Of a stretch of DNA of 64,000 nucleotides, positions 8,885 through 16,693 are shown piece by piece. Numbering within the stretch: position 1 is the first letter of the stretch; the number at the start of each line of letters is the position of its first letter. The DNA is taken from positions 47,102 through 111,101 of the forward strand of contig NZ_JAUXUP010000011.1 in assembly GCF_030680935.1 (NCBI RefSeq), written 5' to 3'. Position numbers and translations under genes: made by a program. The notes under the pieces were generated by a model. That model saw only the letters and a program-made list of their open reading frames with translations. It made no database searches and was not told the DNA's origin. The stretch is from Polaromonas sp. (GTDB lineage: Bacteria > Pseudomonadota > Gammaproteobacteria > Burkholderiales > Burkholderiaceae_C).

Positions 8885-9603
8885 TGATGATGGGCAAATT
8901 TCTGTCTGTCACCGGCGCAGTCGCGCTGTCGGCCGGGGTGTTGTTCAGCGGCAGCGCGGCCGCAGAAAAAGCTGTCAAGCTACCGGCCCCGGCGCTGGAC
9001 GCGCCGGCAAGCAGCGCCAGCCGCGAGACTGCCGTGTTTGCAGGTGGCTGCTTCTGGGGCGTGCAGGCGGTGTTTCAACACACGCAGGGCGTTTTGAACG
9101 CGGTATCGGGCTACGCCGGCGGCGAAAAAGCCACCGCCAAATACAGCATGATCGGTTCGGGTCGTACCGGGCATGCCGAAGCCGTCCACATCACCTATGA
9201 CCCCAAACAGGTGTCTTACGGCAAGCTGCTGCAGATTTATTTCTCCGTGGCGCACGACCCGACCACGCTGAACCGCCAGGGGCCGGATGCAGGCACGCAA
9301 TACCGCTCTGCCATCTTTTACCAGGACGCCAACCAGAAGCAGGTGGCTGAGCGTTATATCGCGCAACTCGATGCGGCCAAGGTCTTCCCGGGCAAGATCG
9401 TGACCCAACTCACACCTCTGGCGCAGCCGCTGGCCTTCTACCCTGCCGAGGACTATCACCAGGACTACGCCACGCTGAACCCGAATCAGCCCTACATCGC
9501 CAAGTTTGACCTGCCGAAAATCGCCAACCTCAAAACCATGATGCCCGAGCTGTACCGCGACAAGCCCTTGCTGGTGCTGCACGCGGGCAACGCGGCAAAA
9601 TAA
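8884..9603 (+). CDS. msrA: Exported peptide-methionine (S)-S-oxide reductase MsrA
   Basis: The product has 239 residues. A Sec-type signal (about 1-28, ending FSGSAAA) precedes the MsrA domain. The nucleophile is Cys56 in AGGCFWGVQ, and GYAGG, GHAEAV and the YHQDY segment are all present. It reduces the S isomer of methionine sulfoxide, complementing MsrB encoded one base upstream. Unlike the usual cytosolic MsrA, export is predicted. No resolving-cysteine-rich tail is seen, so recycling probably needs an envelope thioredoxin-like partner or another donor. The start is fixed by the TGATG overlap. Confidence 0.95.
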   Translation: MMMGKFLSVTGAVALSAGVLFSGSAAAEKAVKLPAPALDAPASSASRETAVFAGGCFWGVQAVFQHTQGVLNAVSGYAGGEKATAKYSMIGSGRTGHAEAVHITYDPKQVSYGKLLQIYFSVAHDPTTLNRQGPDAGTQYRSAIFYQDANQKQVAERYIAQLDAAKVFPGKIVTQLTPLAQPLAFYPAEDYHQDYATLNPNQPYIAKFDLPKIANLKTMMPELYRDKPLLVLHAGNAAK

Positions 9604-9836
9604 GTCGGGCGCCCTCACCCCGCCGCCCCAGCCCCCGCATCTGCGGCTCGGGCGGCGCGTCTCACCAGGCGGCCAGTGAATCCACACCGAGCAGCGCTGC
9701 GTACCATGCTGGCATGGGCCCTCTTCAGCACTTGCCCGGCCCGTGCGCAGAAATAAATTTCTCCCATCCCTGTAATAAATGCGGACCTGCCGCGACCAAC
9801 GACCAGTTCAGCAAACAACAGGCGCGAGGATCTCCC

Positions 9837-10433
9837 ATGAACCCCAGCAAACCGACGATTCACCCCGGGTGGCTACGGCTCATGCACTGGGTCAATGCCC
9901 TGGCGGTGGTGGTCCTCATCATGAGCGGCTGGCGCATCTACAACGCCACGGCTTTCCTCGGTTTCTCCATCCCCGGCGAGCTCACCCTGGGTGGCTGGCT
10001 GGGCGGAGCGCTGCAGTGGCACTTTGCGGCCATGTGGGTGCTGGGCATCAACGGCCTGCTCTACCTGGCCATCAACATCGCGACCGGCCGCCTGCGGCGC
10101 AAGTTTTTCCCGCTCTCGCCGCGGGCCTTCGTGGCCGACGTACTGGCCGCCCTCAAGGGAAAACTGGCGCATGCCGACCCGCAGCACTACAACATGGTGC
10201 AGCGCCTGGCCTACCTGTTCGTGATGGCCGACAGCCTGCTGCTGGTGCTCTCCGGGCTGGTGCTCTGGAAGTCGGTGCAATTTCCACTGCTGCGCGAACT
10301 GATGGGCGGCTACGAAGGCGCGCGCCTGATCCACTTTTTTGCAATGGCCGCCCTCGCCGCGTTCGTGGCTATCCACCTCCTCATGGTGGCCCTGGTGCCG
10401 CGCACCCTGCTCTACATGGTTCGCGGCCGCTGA
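9837..10433 (+). CDS. Membrane cytochrome b561-like subunit (partner of the next gene)
   Basis: This 198-residue integral membrane protein has four hydrophobic helices. Histidines suited to haem b ligation occur in HPGWLRLMHW (His9, His17), LQWHFAAMW, RLIHFFAM and AIHLLMVAL. It resembles the cytochrome b subunits of Ni/Fe-hydrogenases, thiosulfate reductases and YedZ1-type proteins. It probably passes quinol electrons to the periplasmic molybdoenzyme encoded 36 nt downstream. The start is the ATG at 9837, 8-10 nt after a GAGG-type site. The gap after msrA (9604-9836) may hold a promoter; a TGTAATAAATG stretch lies near 9771-9781, but I cannot assign a sigma class. Confidence 0.85.
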   Translation: MNPSKPTIHPGWLRLMHWVNALAVVVLIMSGWRIYNATAFLGFSIPGELTLGGWLGGALQWHFAAMWVLGINGLLYLAINIATGRLRRKFFPLSPRAFVADVLAALKGKLAHADPQHYNMVQRLAYLFVMADSLLLVLSGLVLWKSVQFPLLRELMGGYEGARLIHFFAMAALAAFVAIHLLMVALVPRTLLYMVRGR

Positions 10434-10469
10434 GCCGCCCATCGCGCGATTGCCGCAAGGAGTTACCCC

Positions 10470-11261
10470 ATGATCATCCAGTCCCCTCCCCGCATGGACA
10501 TCGACGGCGCCGCCGTGCTCGATGAAGCCACCGCGCGAATTGCCCACGCCCACAAGTTGGGCAGCAGCCGCCGCAACTTCCTGCGCGCCTCGCTCACCCT
10601 GGGCGGCCTCTCGATGCTCACCGGCTGCGTGCTGGACGACAGCGAAGGCATCAGCACCGCCCTGACCCGGATTTCGCGCGTCAACGACGACGTGCAGGGC
10701 TGGCTGTTCGACCCGACGCGCCTGGCGCCTACCTACCCCGAATCGATGATCACGCGCCCCTTCCCGTTCAACGCCTTCTACGGCGAAAACGAAATCCGGC
10801 AGGTCGAGGAAAGCGGCTACCGGCTGGAAGTCACCGGCCTGGTCGCCGACAAGCGCAAGTGGTCGCTGCCCGAGCTGCGCGCCATGCCGCAGATCGACCA
10901 GGTTACGCGCCACATCTGCGTTGAGGGCTGGAGCGCCATTGGCAAATGGGGCGGTGTTTCCTTTGCCAGCTTTCTGCGCCAGGTGGGCGCCGACACCAGC
11001 GCCAAATATGTGGGTTTCAAGTGTGCCGACGACTACTTCACCAGCATCGACATGCCCACTGCGCTGCACCCGCAAACCCTGCTGGCGCTGAGCTATGACG
11101 GCCAGGTGCTGCCGCCCAAATACGGCTTCCCGATGAAGCTGCGCATGCCCACCAAGCTGGGCTACAAGAACCCCAAACACATCCAGGCAATTTTTGTGAC
11201 CAACACCTACCCTGGCGGCTACTGGGAAGACCAGGGCTACAACTGGTTCGGAGGTAGCTGA
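10470..11261 (+). CDS. Tat-exported YedY/sulfite-oxidase-fold molybdopterin oxidoreductase
   Basis: The 263-residue product has a twin-arginine motif SRRNFLRA (33-40), a hydrophobic stretch and a lipobox-like LTGC (Cys53), so it may be a Tat-exported lipoprotein. The catalytic domain has the conserved RHICVEGWSAIGKWGGV region, with Cys150 the expected molybdenum ligand. Further family blocks are LPPKYGFPMKLRMPTKLGYK and the WEDQGYNWF end. Such enzymes reduce sulfoxides, including protein methionine sulfoxide in the MsrP/YedY1 branch. Tight linkage to a cytochrome b and to msrBA supports that use here; other substrates are possible. An AGGAG site precedes the ATG. This is not a canonical MsrP: the partner is cytochrome b561-like rather than MsrQ. 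Confidence 0.85.
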   Translation: MIIQSPPRMDIDGAAVLDEATARIAHAHKLGSSRRNFLRASLTLGGLSMLTGCVLDDSEGISTALTRISRVNDDVQGWLFDPTRLAPTYPESMITRPFPFNAFYGENEIRQVEESGYRLEVTGLVADKRKWSLPELRAMPQIDQVTRHICVEGWSAIGKWGGVSFASFLRQVGADTSAKYVGFKCADDYFTSIDMPTALHPQTLLALSYDGQVLPPKYGFPMKLRMPTKLGYKNPKHIQAIFVTNTYPGGYWEDQGYNWFGGS

Positions 11262-11284
11262 GCTTGCTCAGAAACCCTGAAACA

Positions 11285-11349
11285 CCGACGCGGAACGGCA
11301 AGCGCCTTCCCGTTGTCGGAGGCAATGACATCCCGTCATTCTTTTTTTT
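11285..11349 (+). terminator. Hairpins with T-run between molybdoenzyme and MXKDX genes
   Basis: A bulged stem (CCGAC..AACGG pairing with CCGTT/GTCGG, 11285-11319) is followed by AATGAC-atccc-GTCATT (11324-11340) and eight Ts. This could be a partial terminator or a processing/stabilising structure. It sits just upstream of the repeat-protein start and would change its dose relative to the enzymes. Confidence 0.6.
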
Positions 11350-11372
11350 AACTGCACTCAAAGGTATCCATC

Positions 11373-11618
11373 ATGAAACATCTGAAAACTCTGCTTGTTA
11401 TTTCCGCTCTGCTCTCCGCCGGCTTTGCACAAGCCGCCTCCCACGCCGGCGCGCCCATGGCCAAAGACGCCATGGCCAAGGATGAGATGAAAAAAGACCC
11501 GATGGCCAAAGACGCCATGGGCAAGGACGCGATGAAGAAAGATGCCATGAAAAAAGACCCAATGGCCAAAGACCCCATGGCAAAAGACGCGATGGGCAAA
11601 GACGCAATGAAGAAGTAA
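11373..11618 (+). CDS. Methionine-rich MXKDX pentapeptide-repeat periplasmic protein (MrpX-like)
   Basis: This 81-residue protein has a Sec signal peptide (about 1-21, cut after AQA). The mature part is almost entirely tandem pentapeptides of the form x-M-[AGK]-K-D. It carries 11 methionines in roughly 60 residues, alternating with Lys and Asp. This matches the MXKDX repeat family. In Azospira, a comparable Met-rich periplasmic peptide (MrpX) is known to soak up hypochlorite and be regenerated by a YedY-type reductase. The upstream genes encode such a reductase, a cytochrome b, MsrA and MsrB. The same role here is a strong inference, not shown. Repeat number is probably variable. Confidence 0.85.
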   Translation: MKHLKTLLVISALLSAGFAQAASHAGAPMAKDAMAKDEMKKDPMAKDAMGKDAMKKDAMKKDPMAKDPMAKDAMGKDAMKK

Positions 11619-11835
11619 TTGCCCTTCGAATGATGGGCAGGGGGCGGGCGCCTGAAGGCCTCCGCTCCCTGGACCATGCCGGTCGGGCTTGGAAGCCGCA
11701 CAAGGCTTCGACAAAATTGGCCAATGAGCACTACCGCAAGCCCCTCTTTGCAAAACACACCCACCCTGCGCATCGGCGAACTGGCGCGCCTGGTGTGCCA
11801 GGGCAAGGAGGCGCTGGTCGAGCTCCGGCAGATGC

Positions 11836-12024
11836 TGGCCCAGCTTCGGGCATCCGCTGGACAAGGCCGTGGCGGAAGGGAGCGACACCAGCCTCTTCAT
11901 GAAACGTATCGAGGCTTTGTACAGCCGCTACGGCGGGCACCTGGGCCATGTGTTTGACGATGGCCCCAAACCCACCGGTCTGCGTCACTGCATGAACGGT
12001 GTGGCCATGAACTTCAAGGCGGCT
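11836..12024 (+). pseudogene. msrB 3' remnant
   Basis: The stretch matches the C-terminal 63 codons of msrB at 8693-8881 (WPSF... to ...NFKAA). No start, signal or N-terminal zinc cysteines are present. Both cysteines of the second CxxC are changed to Tyr (YSRYGG), while the catalytic cysteine (RHCMNG) remains. The stop codon is lost and the frame runs into unrelated sequence. Upstream, an ATG at 11724 opens a different frame (MSTTASPSLQ..., about 37 codons) that runs into the fragment out of frame. That upstream piece could be the head of another broken gene; I do not recognise it. Confidence 0.85.
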
Positions 12025-12178
12025 CAACGCTTGCACCTGTTGCCCCTTGGCGCCACAAGGCGGCGGATACCGAACCAACCCGCGCCGTGGTGCTGCACGC
12101 TCAACGCGCTGCGGCAATGGCCTACAGCTTTTCTGCGCTGGCCGTTTTAGGCTCACAGCTCCACTATCAGGAGCCCCC

Positions 12179-12244
12179 ATGACGCAGCCCGGCGCACAGC
12201 CCAACCGCATTGATGTCGCGCACGGCGGCATGGCAGCGCAATGA
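12179..12244 (+). CDS. Short leader ORF coupled to the PLD-family gene
   Basis: This 21-codon ORF starts at an ATG preceded by AGGAG at 7-nt spacing and begins MTQPGAQPNR. Its TGA overlaps the downstream start (ATGATG). The downstream gene lacks a good ribosome site of its own, so coupled translation from this leader is plausible. No function is evident in the peptide itself, and it could be an artefact of a misplaced start. Confidence 0.4.
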   Translation: MTQPGAQPNRIDVAHGGMAAQ

Positions 12245-13524
12245 TGGAATCTTTTCTGGGCAGCGCCGCTCACGGCATCACAGCCATCCTTCTGGGCATC
12301 GTGACCCTGCTGGGTCTGGTCATCTGGTCCATCAAGCGCCACAACAGCCCCAGGCTGAAAATCGAGTGCGGCGCCTCCATAGCCACGCTGATCCCCTCAC
12401 TGGCCGGCCTGACCTTGAGCACCGCGGTTGGCGGCAATGCCGTCCAGATCCTGGAGAACGGCCATTTTTTTGACGTGCTGATCGTGCGGATTGGCGCGGC
12501 CAGACAGACGGTGCACTTTGAAACCTTTCTCTGGAAGGAAGGCGTGCTGGGGCAACGCATGGCCGCTGCCTTGTCCGAACGCGCGCGCGCCGGCATCAAG
12601 GTGCGTGTGCTGCTTGATGCCACAGGCTCCAAGAAAATCGGTAAAAGCGAGCGCCAGCAGATGCAGGACGCTGGTTGCAAGCTGGTGTTTTTTCATGAAC
12701 GTTCGATCTACAACATCGGCGTCATGAACGAACGCGACCACCGCAAACTGTGCGTGATCGACGGCAAGGAAGCGTTTGTCGGCGGCCACTGCGTCGTGGA
12801 CGAGTGGCTGGGCAACGCCGAAGACGGCAAACACTTCGCCGACCTCAGCGTGCACCTGCGAGGTCCCATCGTGCACAGCGTACAGGCCGCCTTCAGCGAA
12901 AACTGGGGCGGCCAGACCGGCGAGCTGTTTGTGGGTGACGATGTGTTTCCCCAGCTTGAAGCCGCAGGCGACGTGACCATCCACGCCGCCTACGCCAAGC
13001 CTGAAGGCTCGGCCCCGGCCGTGAAAATCCTGCATCACACGGCGATTTGCCTGGCGCAAAAGCGTATCTGGATCCAGAACCCCTACTTCATCCCCGAGCC
13101 CGAAGCCATCGACGCCTTTGGCGAAGCCGTCAAGCGCGGTGTGGACGTGCGCGTGATGATGCCGTCCACCAGCGGCTCGGACAACCCCATGGTGCAACAC
13201 GCCGGCCACCGCAATTTTGAAAAGCTGCTCAAGTGCGGCGTGCGCCTGTTTGAGTACCCGCACACCCTGCTGCACCAGAAAGTCATGACGATTGACGGCG
13301 TGTGGAGTGCCATCGGCTCCAGCAACTTCGATGACCGCTCTTTCGACACCAACGACGAGATCACCCTGGGTATCAAGGATGAAGCGCTGGCCAGCCAGCT
13401 CGACGCTGTGTTCGAAAAGTACGTCGGCCGCTGCAAGGAGATCGATCTCAAGGCTTGGCAGCAGCGCGGGCTGTGGCACAAGGCCAAGGACAATATGTTT
13501 TACCTGTTCAATGAGGTGCTTTGA
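12241..13524 (+). CDS. Phospholipase D family / cardiolipin synthase-like protein
   Basis: This membrane-anchored protein has about 427 residues with hydrophobic segments at about 13-32 and 47-66. Two PLD phosphodiesterase (HKD) motifs are present: HRKLCVID (His167, Lys169, Asp174) and HQKVMTID (His345, Lys347, Asp352). The second is followed by the usual GSSNFDDRS. The family joins two phosphatidylglycerols to make cardiolipin or acts on other phospholipids at the inner membrane. ClsB/ClsC-type proteins differ in substrate, so the exact reaction is open. Starts at 12241 and 12244 are equally possible. Confidence 0.85.
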   Translation: MMESFLGSAAHGITAILLGIVTLLGLVIWSIKRHNSPRLKIECGASIATLIPSLAGLTLSTAVGGNAVQILENGHFFDVLIVRIGAARQTVHFETFLWKEGVLGQRMAAALSERARAGIKVRVLLDATGSKKIGKSERQQMQDAGCKLVFFHERSIYNIGVMNERDHRKLCVIDGKEAFVGGHCVVDEWLGNAEDGKHFADLSVHLRGPIVHSVQAAFSENWGGQTGELFVGDDVFPQLEAAGDVTIHAAYAKPEGSAPAVKILHHTAICLAQKRIWIQNPYFIPEPEAIDAFGEAVKRGVDVRVMMPSTSGSDNPMVQHAGHRNFEKLLKCGVRLFEYPHTLLHQKVMTIDGVWSAIGSSNFDDRSFDTNDEITLGIKDEALASQLDAVFEKYVGRCKEIDLKAWQQRGLWHKAKDNMFYLFNEVL

Positions 13525-13635
13525 ACGGGCAAATACACCGGCTCACCCGCAGATCATGGTCAAATCAGCGCAGGGTGCCACGTCTGCGGCGATGGCTCAA
13601 CATCCAACTCTTGGCAAGCGCCGCTTCTCAGCACC

Positions 13636-14166
13636 TCAGTCGCCCAGCACCTTGTAAAAGTAAGTCGTGTCGCACGGCGCACCATTGGGCAGCAGGGCGT
13701 AGCCGGGGATCACCCCCACGCGCTGCCAGCCCTGGCGCGCATACAGGCGCTCGGCATCGCCGTTAGCGGTATCCAGCACCAGCAGCGTCTTGCCGCGGTC
13801 ACGGGCTGCGCCTTCGGCGGCCTGTATCAGGGCTGCACCCACACCCTGGCGCCTGGCCCGTCGGTGCACCAGCATTTTGGCCAGGTCGGCGCGGTGGGGC
13901 TGGTTGTCGGGTTGCGCCAATATCAGTTGCACCGTACCGACAATGCCTTCGGCGTCTTCAGCCACAAACAGCGCCCGCTCGCCACTGGCTACACCATTGG
14001 CTACGCCGCGCCAGAAGGCCAGCGCCCTGGGCACTGGCAAGGGGTGCATGAAGCTCACTGAAGCGCCGCCGTCCACAGCGTCGATCAGCAGCCCGGCCAG
14101 GGACTGCAGCTGGGGCTCGGTCACCGTCACAAGGCGACGAACAAACGGGGAGTTTGGGGTAGTCAT
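13636..14166 (-). CDS. GNAT family N-acetyltransferase
   Basis: The 176-residue product begins MTTPNSPFVRR. The acetyl-CoA pyrophosphate loop is seen as RRARRQGVGAALIQAAE, preceded by the strand LAKMLVHR. The C-terminal half has TLLVLDTANGDAERLYARQGW, typical of GNAT motif B. The substrate is not predictable. An alternative TTG/ATG start up to 14187 would add seven residues. It converges on the PLD-family gene with about 110 nt between them and no clear terminator. Confidence 0.85.
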   Translation of the reverse strand: MTTPNSPFVRRLVTVTEPQLQSLAGLLIDAVDGGASVSFMHPLPVPRALAFWRGVANGVASGERALFVAEDAEGIVGTVQLILAQPDNQPHRADLAKMLVHRRARRQGVGAALIQAAEGAARDRGKTLLVLDTANGDAERLYARQGWQRVGVIPGYALLPNGAPCDTTYFYKVLGD

Positions 14167-14448
14167 GACAAGGGTCTTTTGATACATGGCTATGGCTGGT
14201 CAGGGCCAATCGACGCTGACTATGCCAGATGACCGAGCAGAACACACAGGATTGGGGTCATCCCGAATGCAGGCGCTTCTGGCTTGAGGTTCAATCAGGC
14301 CACGCAGGACAGCAAACCGCCCTTTATCCGGGCGGCATAAGCTAGGTTTGTCATGCCGGGGGCGCCATTTTGCGCAGCAACCGGGTTGATGTCATGTGTA
14401 GCTGAATTCATCAATACCCCCCCACTCCCCTCGAATAGGAAATCTGTC

Positions 14449-15123
14449 ATGCGCAAACTCAAATACCTTGCAATCGCCACCGCCACCGTGGCGCTGCTTA
14501 CCGCCTGTGCCAGCATGCCGAGCACTGGTCCCATGAGCTTTTTTGTCACCAGCGTTGGCAGCGGCAAGGGCGCCGACCTGGGCGGCCTGGCCGGTGCAGA
14601 TGCCCACTGCCAGAAGCTGGCAACGGCTGCTGGCGCCGGCACCAAAACATGGCGCGCCTACCTGAGCACACCCCCCACCTTTGCCACGGCCACCGCACCG
14701 GCCGGCGCCGCCACCCATGCGCGTGACCGCATCGGCAACGGCCCCTGGCACAACGCCAAAGGCATGCTGATTGCCCGCGACGGTGCACATCTGCACAACG
14801 GCAACATGCTGTCCAAGGAAACCGCCCTGGACGAACGCGGCAACGGCGTCAAAGGCCGCGGCGACACACCCAATGAGCACGACATCCTGACCGGCTCACG
14901 CTCGGACGGCACCGCTTTTGCGCCGCAGACCGACACCACCTGCAAATCCTGGACCAGCTCTACCGACGGCTCGGCCATCGTGGGCCACCATGACCGCACC
15001 GGCCCCAATGCCGACAACTGGGCCAAGTCCTGGAACTTCTCGCACCAGTCGGCTGGCTGCAGCCAGGAAGCACTGGTACGCACAGGCGGCTCCGGCAAGT
15101 TCTACTGCTTCGCGGCCAACTGA
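14449..15123 (+). CDS. Secreted lipoprotein with endostatin/lectin-like fold
   Basis: The product has 224 residues. The signal ends in a lipobox, LLTAC, so it should be a lipoprotein. The mature part has the conserved ADLGGLAGADAHCQ block near its start and WRAYLST further on. Four cysteines are positioned to form disulfides, with the last in KFYCFAA at the C-terminus. The pattern resembles bacterial lectin/collagen-XVIII-endostatin-like domains found in many Burkholderiales. A role in sugar or surface binding is inferred only from the fold. The start is MRKLKY at 14449, with AGGA 8 nt upstream. The 14167-14448 gap on its left shows nothing recognisable. Confidence 0.65.
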   Translation: MRKLKYLAIATATVALLTACASMPSTGPMSFFVTSVGSGKGADLGGLAGADAHCQKLATAAGAGTKTWRAYLSTPPTFATATAPAGAATHARDRIGNGPWHNAKGMLIARDGAHLHNGNMLSKETALDERGNGVKGRGDTPNEHDILTGSRSDGTAFAPQTDTTCKSWTSSTDGSAIVGHHDRTGPNADNWAKSWNFSHQSAGCSQEALVRTGGSGKFYCFAAN

Positions 15124-15164
15124 TCTGGCGGGACGGGGCCGCGGCGCCCCGTCATCCTGACGGT

Positions 15165-15210
15165 AGCGCCCAGGCAGCAGCATTTACAGCTGCCTGGGCG
15201 CTCTGTTTTT
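15165..15210 (+). terminator. Rho-independent terminator after the lipoprotein gene
   Basis: A perfect 14-bp stem (AGCGCCCAGGCAGC at 15165-15178 with its complement at 15189-15202) is followed by CTGTTTTTT. The right arm runs directly into repeat copy 4. Confidence 0.9.
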
Positions 15211-15250
15211 TATAGCTGCTTGCGCACGCTGGATATGGCGCCGAGCCCTT
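15200..15250 (+). repeat. Dispersed ATAGCTGCTTGCGC repeat, copy 4
   Basis: The head is GCTCT, 7 nt, ATAGCTGCTTGCGCA. The tail is atypical: GCGCCGAGCCCTTAA, which is the AAGGGCT module in reverse orientation. The head overlaps the terminator stem of the preceding gene. Confidence 0.8.
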
Positions 15251-15289
15251 AAACGCCTGAAATTTCGGGCCTTCTCCCGTGATCGCGCC

Positions 15290-15922
15290 CTATTTCACCA
15301 ACCCCAGCACATCCCGGAAAGCCGGATGTTCCGCCGTGCGTAGCCACTCAAAGGCCACCATCTCGGTGGTGACCAGTTCCGCGCCCGCACCCGCCAGGCG
15401 ATCGAAGGCCGCGTCGCGGTTGCGCTCGGTGCGCGAGCTGCAGGCGTCGGTGACGACCCACACCTCAAACTCTTCGTCCAGCAAACCCAGTGCCGTCTGC
15501 ATCAGACAGACATGTGCCTCACAACCGGCGAGCACCACGACGCCCCTGCCCTCTTCTTCAGGCTCGGGCCCTGTCTGCAGGTGTTTGGGCAGGCTGCGGG
15601 CATTGCCGCGCGGCGGGCCGGGTGGCGCCTTGCGCGCCGGCGGACGCAGCCAGTCGCCCAGGCCCTCGTCGACCGCATTGAAATGGTTTTTGTTCAGCGT
15701 CTTGCCGCCGGCTCCATCAATGGCCGCCTGCAGCTCGGGCAGATTGGGGCCCAGCTTGTCTGGCGTTTGTGCCGTGCCCCATACCGGCACCTGCATCAGC
15801 CTGGCCATCTGCGCCAGCCGCAAGGCGTTGGCCAGCACCAGGCCGTGTTCAAAAATGGCGGGCATCAGGCGGACCTGATAGTCCACCAGCACCAGCTGGC
15901 ACTCATCGGTATCAAGCAACAT
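15290..15922 (-). CDS. Isochorismatase-like cysteine hydrolase
   Basis: This 210-residue member of the isochorismatase/nicotinamidase fold has the expected triad: Asp14 (VLVDYQ), Lys78 (NKNHF) and Cys139 in GCEAHVCLMQTA. A Pro/Arg/Glu-rich insertion (about 93-125) separates the last two and is unusual for the family. Substrates vary (amides, isochorismate, pyrazinamide), so the reaction cannot be named. The TetR gene ends about 40 nt upstream on the same strand, so the two are probably co-transcribed. Confidence 0.85.
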   Translation of the reverse strand: MLLDTDECQLVLVDYQVRLMPAIFEHGLVLANALRLAQMARLMQVPVWGTAQTPDKLGPNLPELQAAIDGAGGKTLNKNHFNAVDEGLGDWLRPPARKAPPGPPRGNARSLPKHLQTGPEPEEEGRGVVVLAGCEAHVCLMQTALGLLDEEFEVWVVTDACSSRTERNRDAAFDRLAGAGAELVTTEMVAFEWLRTAEHPAFRDVLGLVK

Positions 15923-15963
15923 GTAAAAATCCTCAAAAATGAACAGGCGGAACTGGCGCAGGC

Positions 15964-16593
15964 TCAGTCCGGGCGATGGCCGGACTGTAGCCGCTCGACC
16001 AGCGTAATCAGGTAGTTTTCAAACAGCAGGCTTGCATCTTGCCCGAACATACGAATGCGGCCGGTGTGCTGTAGCAGCAAAAGGCCCACGCCATGGGCAA
16101 ACAAGGCGGTATTTTCACGTAGCGCCTCTTGGGCGCCCAGACCCATGGCCTGCAGCGCGACTTCGCAGGGTTGCAACGCATCGTGCAGCCGGTCGTTGAG
16201 TTGGTCGTTGAGTTCTGCCGTCAAACCGCGCGGGCGCATGCCCTGCACCAGGTAAAAGCCCAAATCCAGGTCGCGCGGATTGGCGGCGTAAAAACCAAAC
16301 CAGGCACTCGCCTTGGCGTCCAGCTGTTCGGCCGGCGCCAGGGCGGTATGGCCGGCGGCGTCGACCGATGCGTTCAGCCGCTCCAGCGACTCCGCCAGCA
16401 GGGCGCCGTAAATCGCCTCTTTGCTTTCGAAATATGAATAAATCGCGCCCGGCGTGTAGCCCGCCTGCCGGGCGATCTCGCGGATGCTGGCGCCCTCGAT
16501 GCCAAGCTGCTCAAAAACGGCGCGAGCGGCGTCCAGCACGCCGGCACGGCGTGCATCACTTTGTGCCTGCTGGCGTTGCAGTCGTGCTTGCAT
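15964..16593 (-). CDS. TetR/AcrR family repressor
   Basis: The 209-residue product starts MQARLQRQQ. The N-terminal DNA-binding domain has the helix-turn-helix GASIREIARQAGYTPGAIY and YFESKEAIYG, a strong TetR signature. The C-terminal part is a ligand-binding helical domain. The gene is divergent from the AbfD/HpaB-type flavoprotein gene. A perfect palindrome lies 51 nt upstream of its start, so it probably represses both transcripts, autoregulation included. The ORF extension to 16650 would run into the operator and is rejected. Confidence 0.9.
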   Translation of the reverse strand: MQARLQRQQAQSDARRAGVLDAARAVFEQLGIEGASIREIARQAGYTPGAIYSYFESKEAIYGALLAESLERLNASVDAAGHTALAPAEQLDAKASAWFGFYAANPRDLDLGFYLVQGMRPRGLTAELNDQLNDRLHDALQPCEVALQAMGLGAQEALRENTALFAHGVGLLLLQHTGRIRMFGQDASLLFENYLITLVERLQSGHRPD

Positions 16594-16643
16594 GGGCTGA
16601 ATATAAGCCAAAACCCTTTGACATCCCCTGATTCTTAAACAGA

Positions 16644-16661
16644 TGTTCAACCAATTGAACA
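16644..16661. promoter_or_regulatory. Putative TetR operator
   Basis: TGTTCAACCAATTGAACA is a perfect inverted repeat with a 4-nt centre. Outer bases extend the symmetry (AAACA on the left, TGTTT on the right). It is placed between divergent starts at 16593 and 16694. Confidence 0.75.
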
Positions 16662-16693
16662 GTGTTTAAAATCGCCAGAACCAGGAGATTTTC

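Noticed and set aside
9873-11180. A 435-residue minus-strand frame across the cytochrome b and molybdoenzyme genes
   Set aside because: Crosses two real genes and their spacer; Val/His/Gln-rich, no signature.
11378-11620. Possible CRISPR or minisatellite noticed as short tandem repeats
   Set aside because: The periodicity is 15 bases in frame and encodes the MXKDX pentapeptide; there are no spacers.
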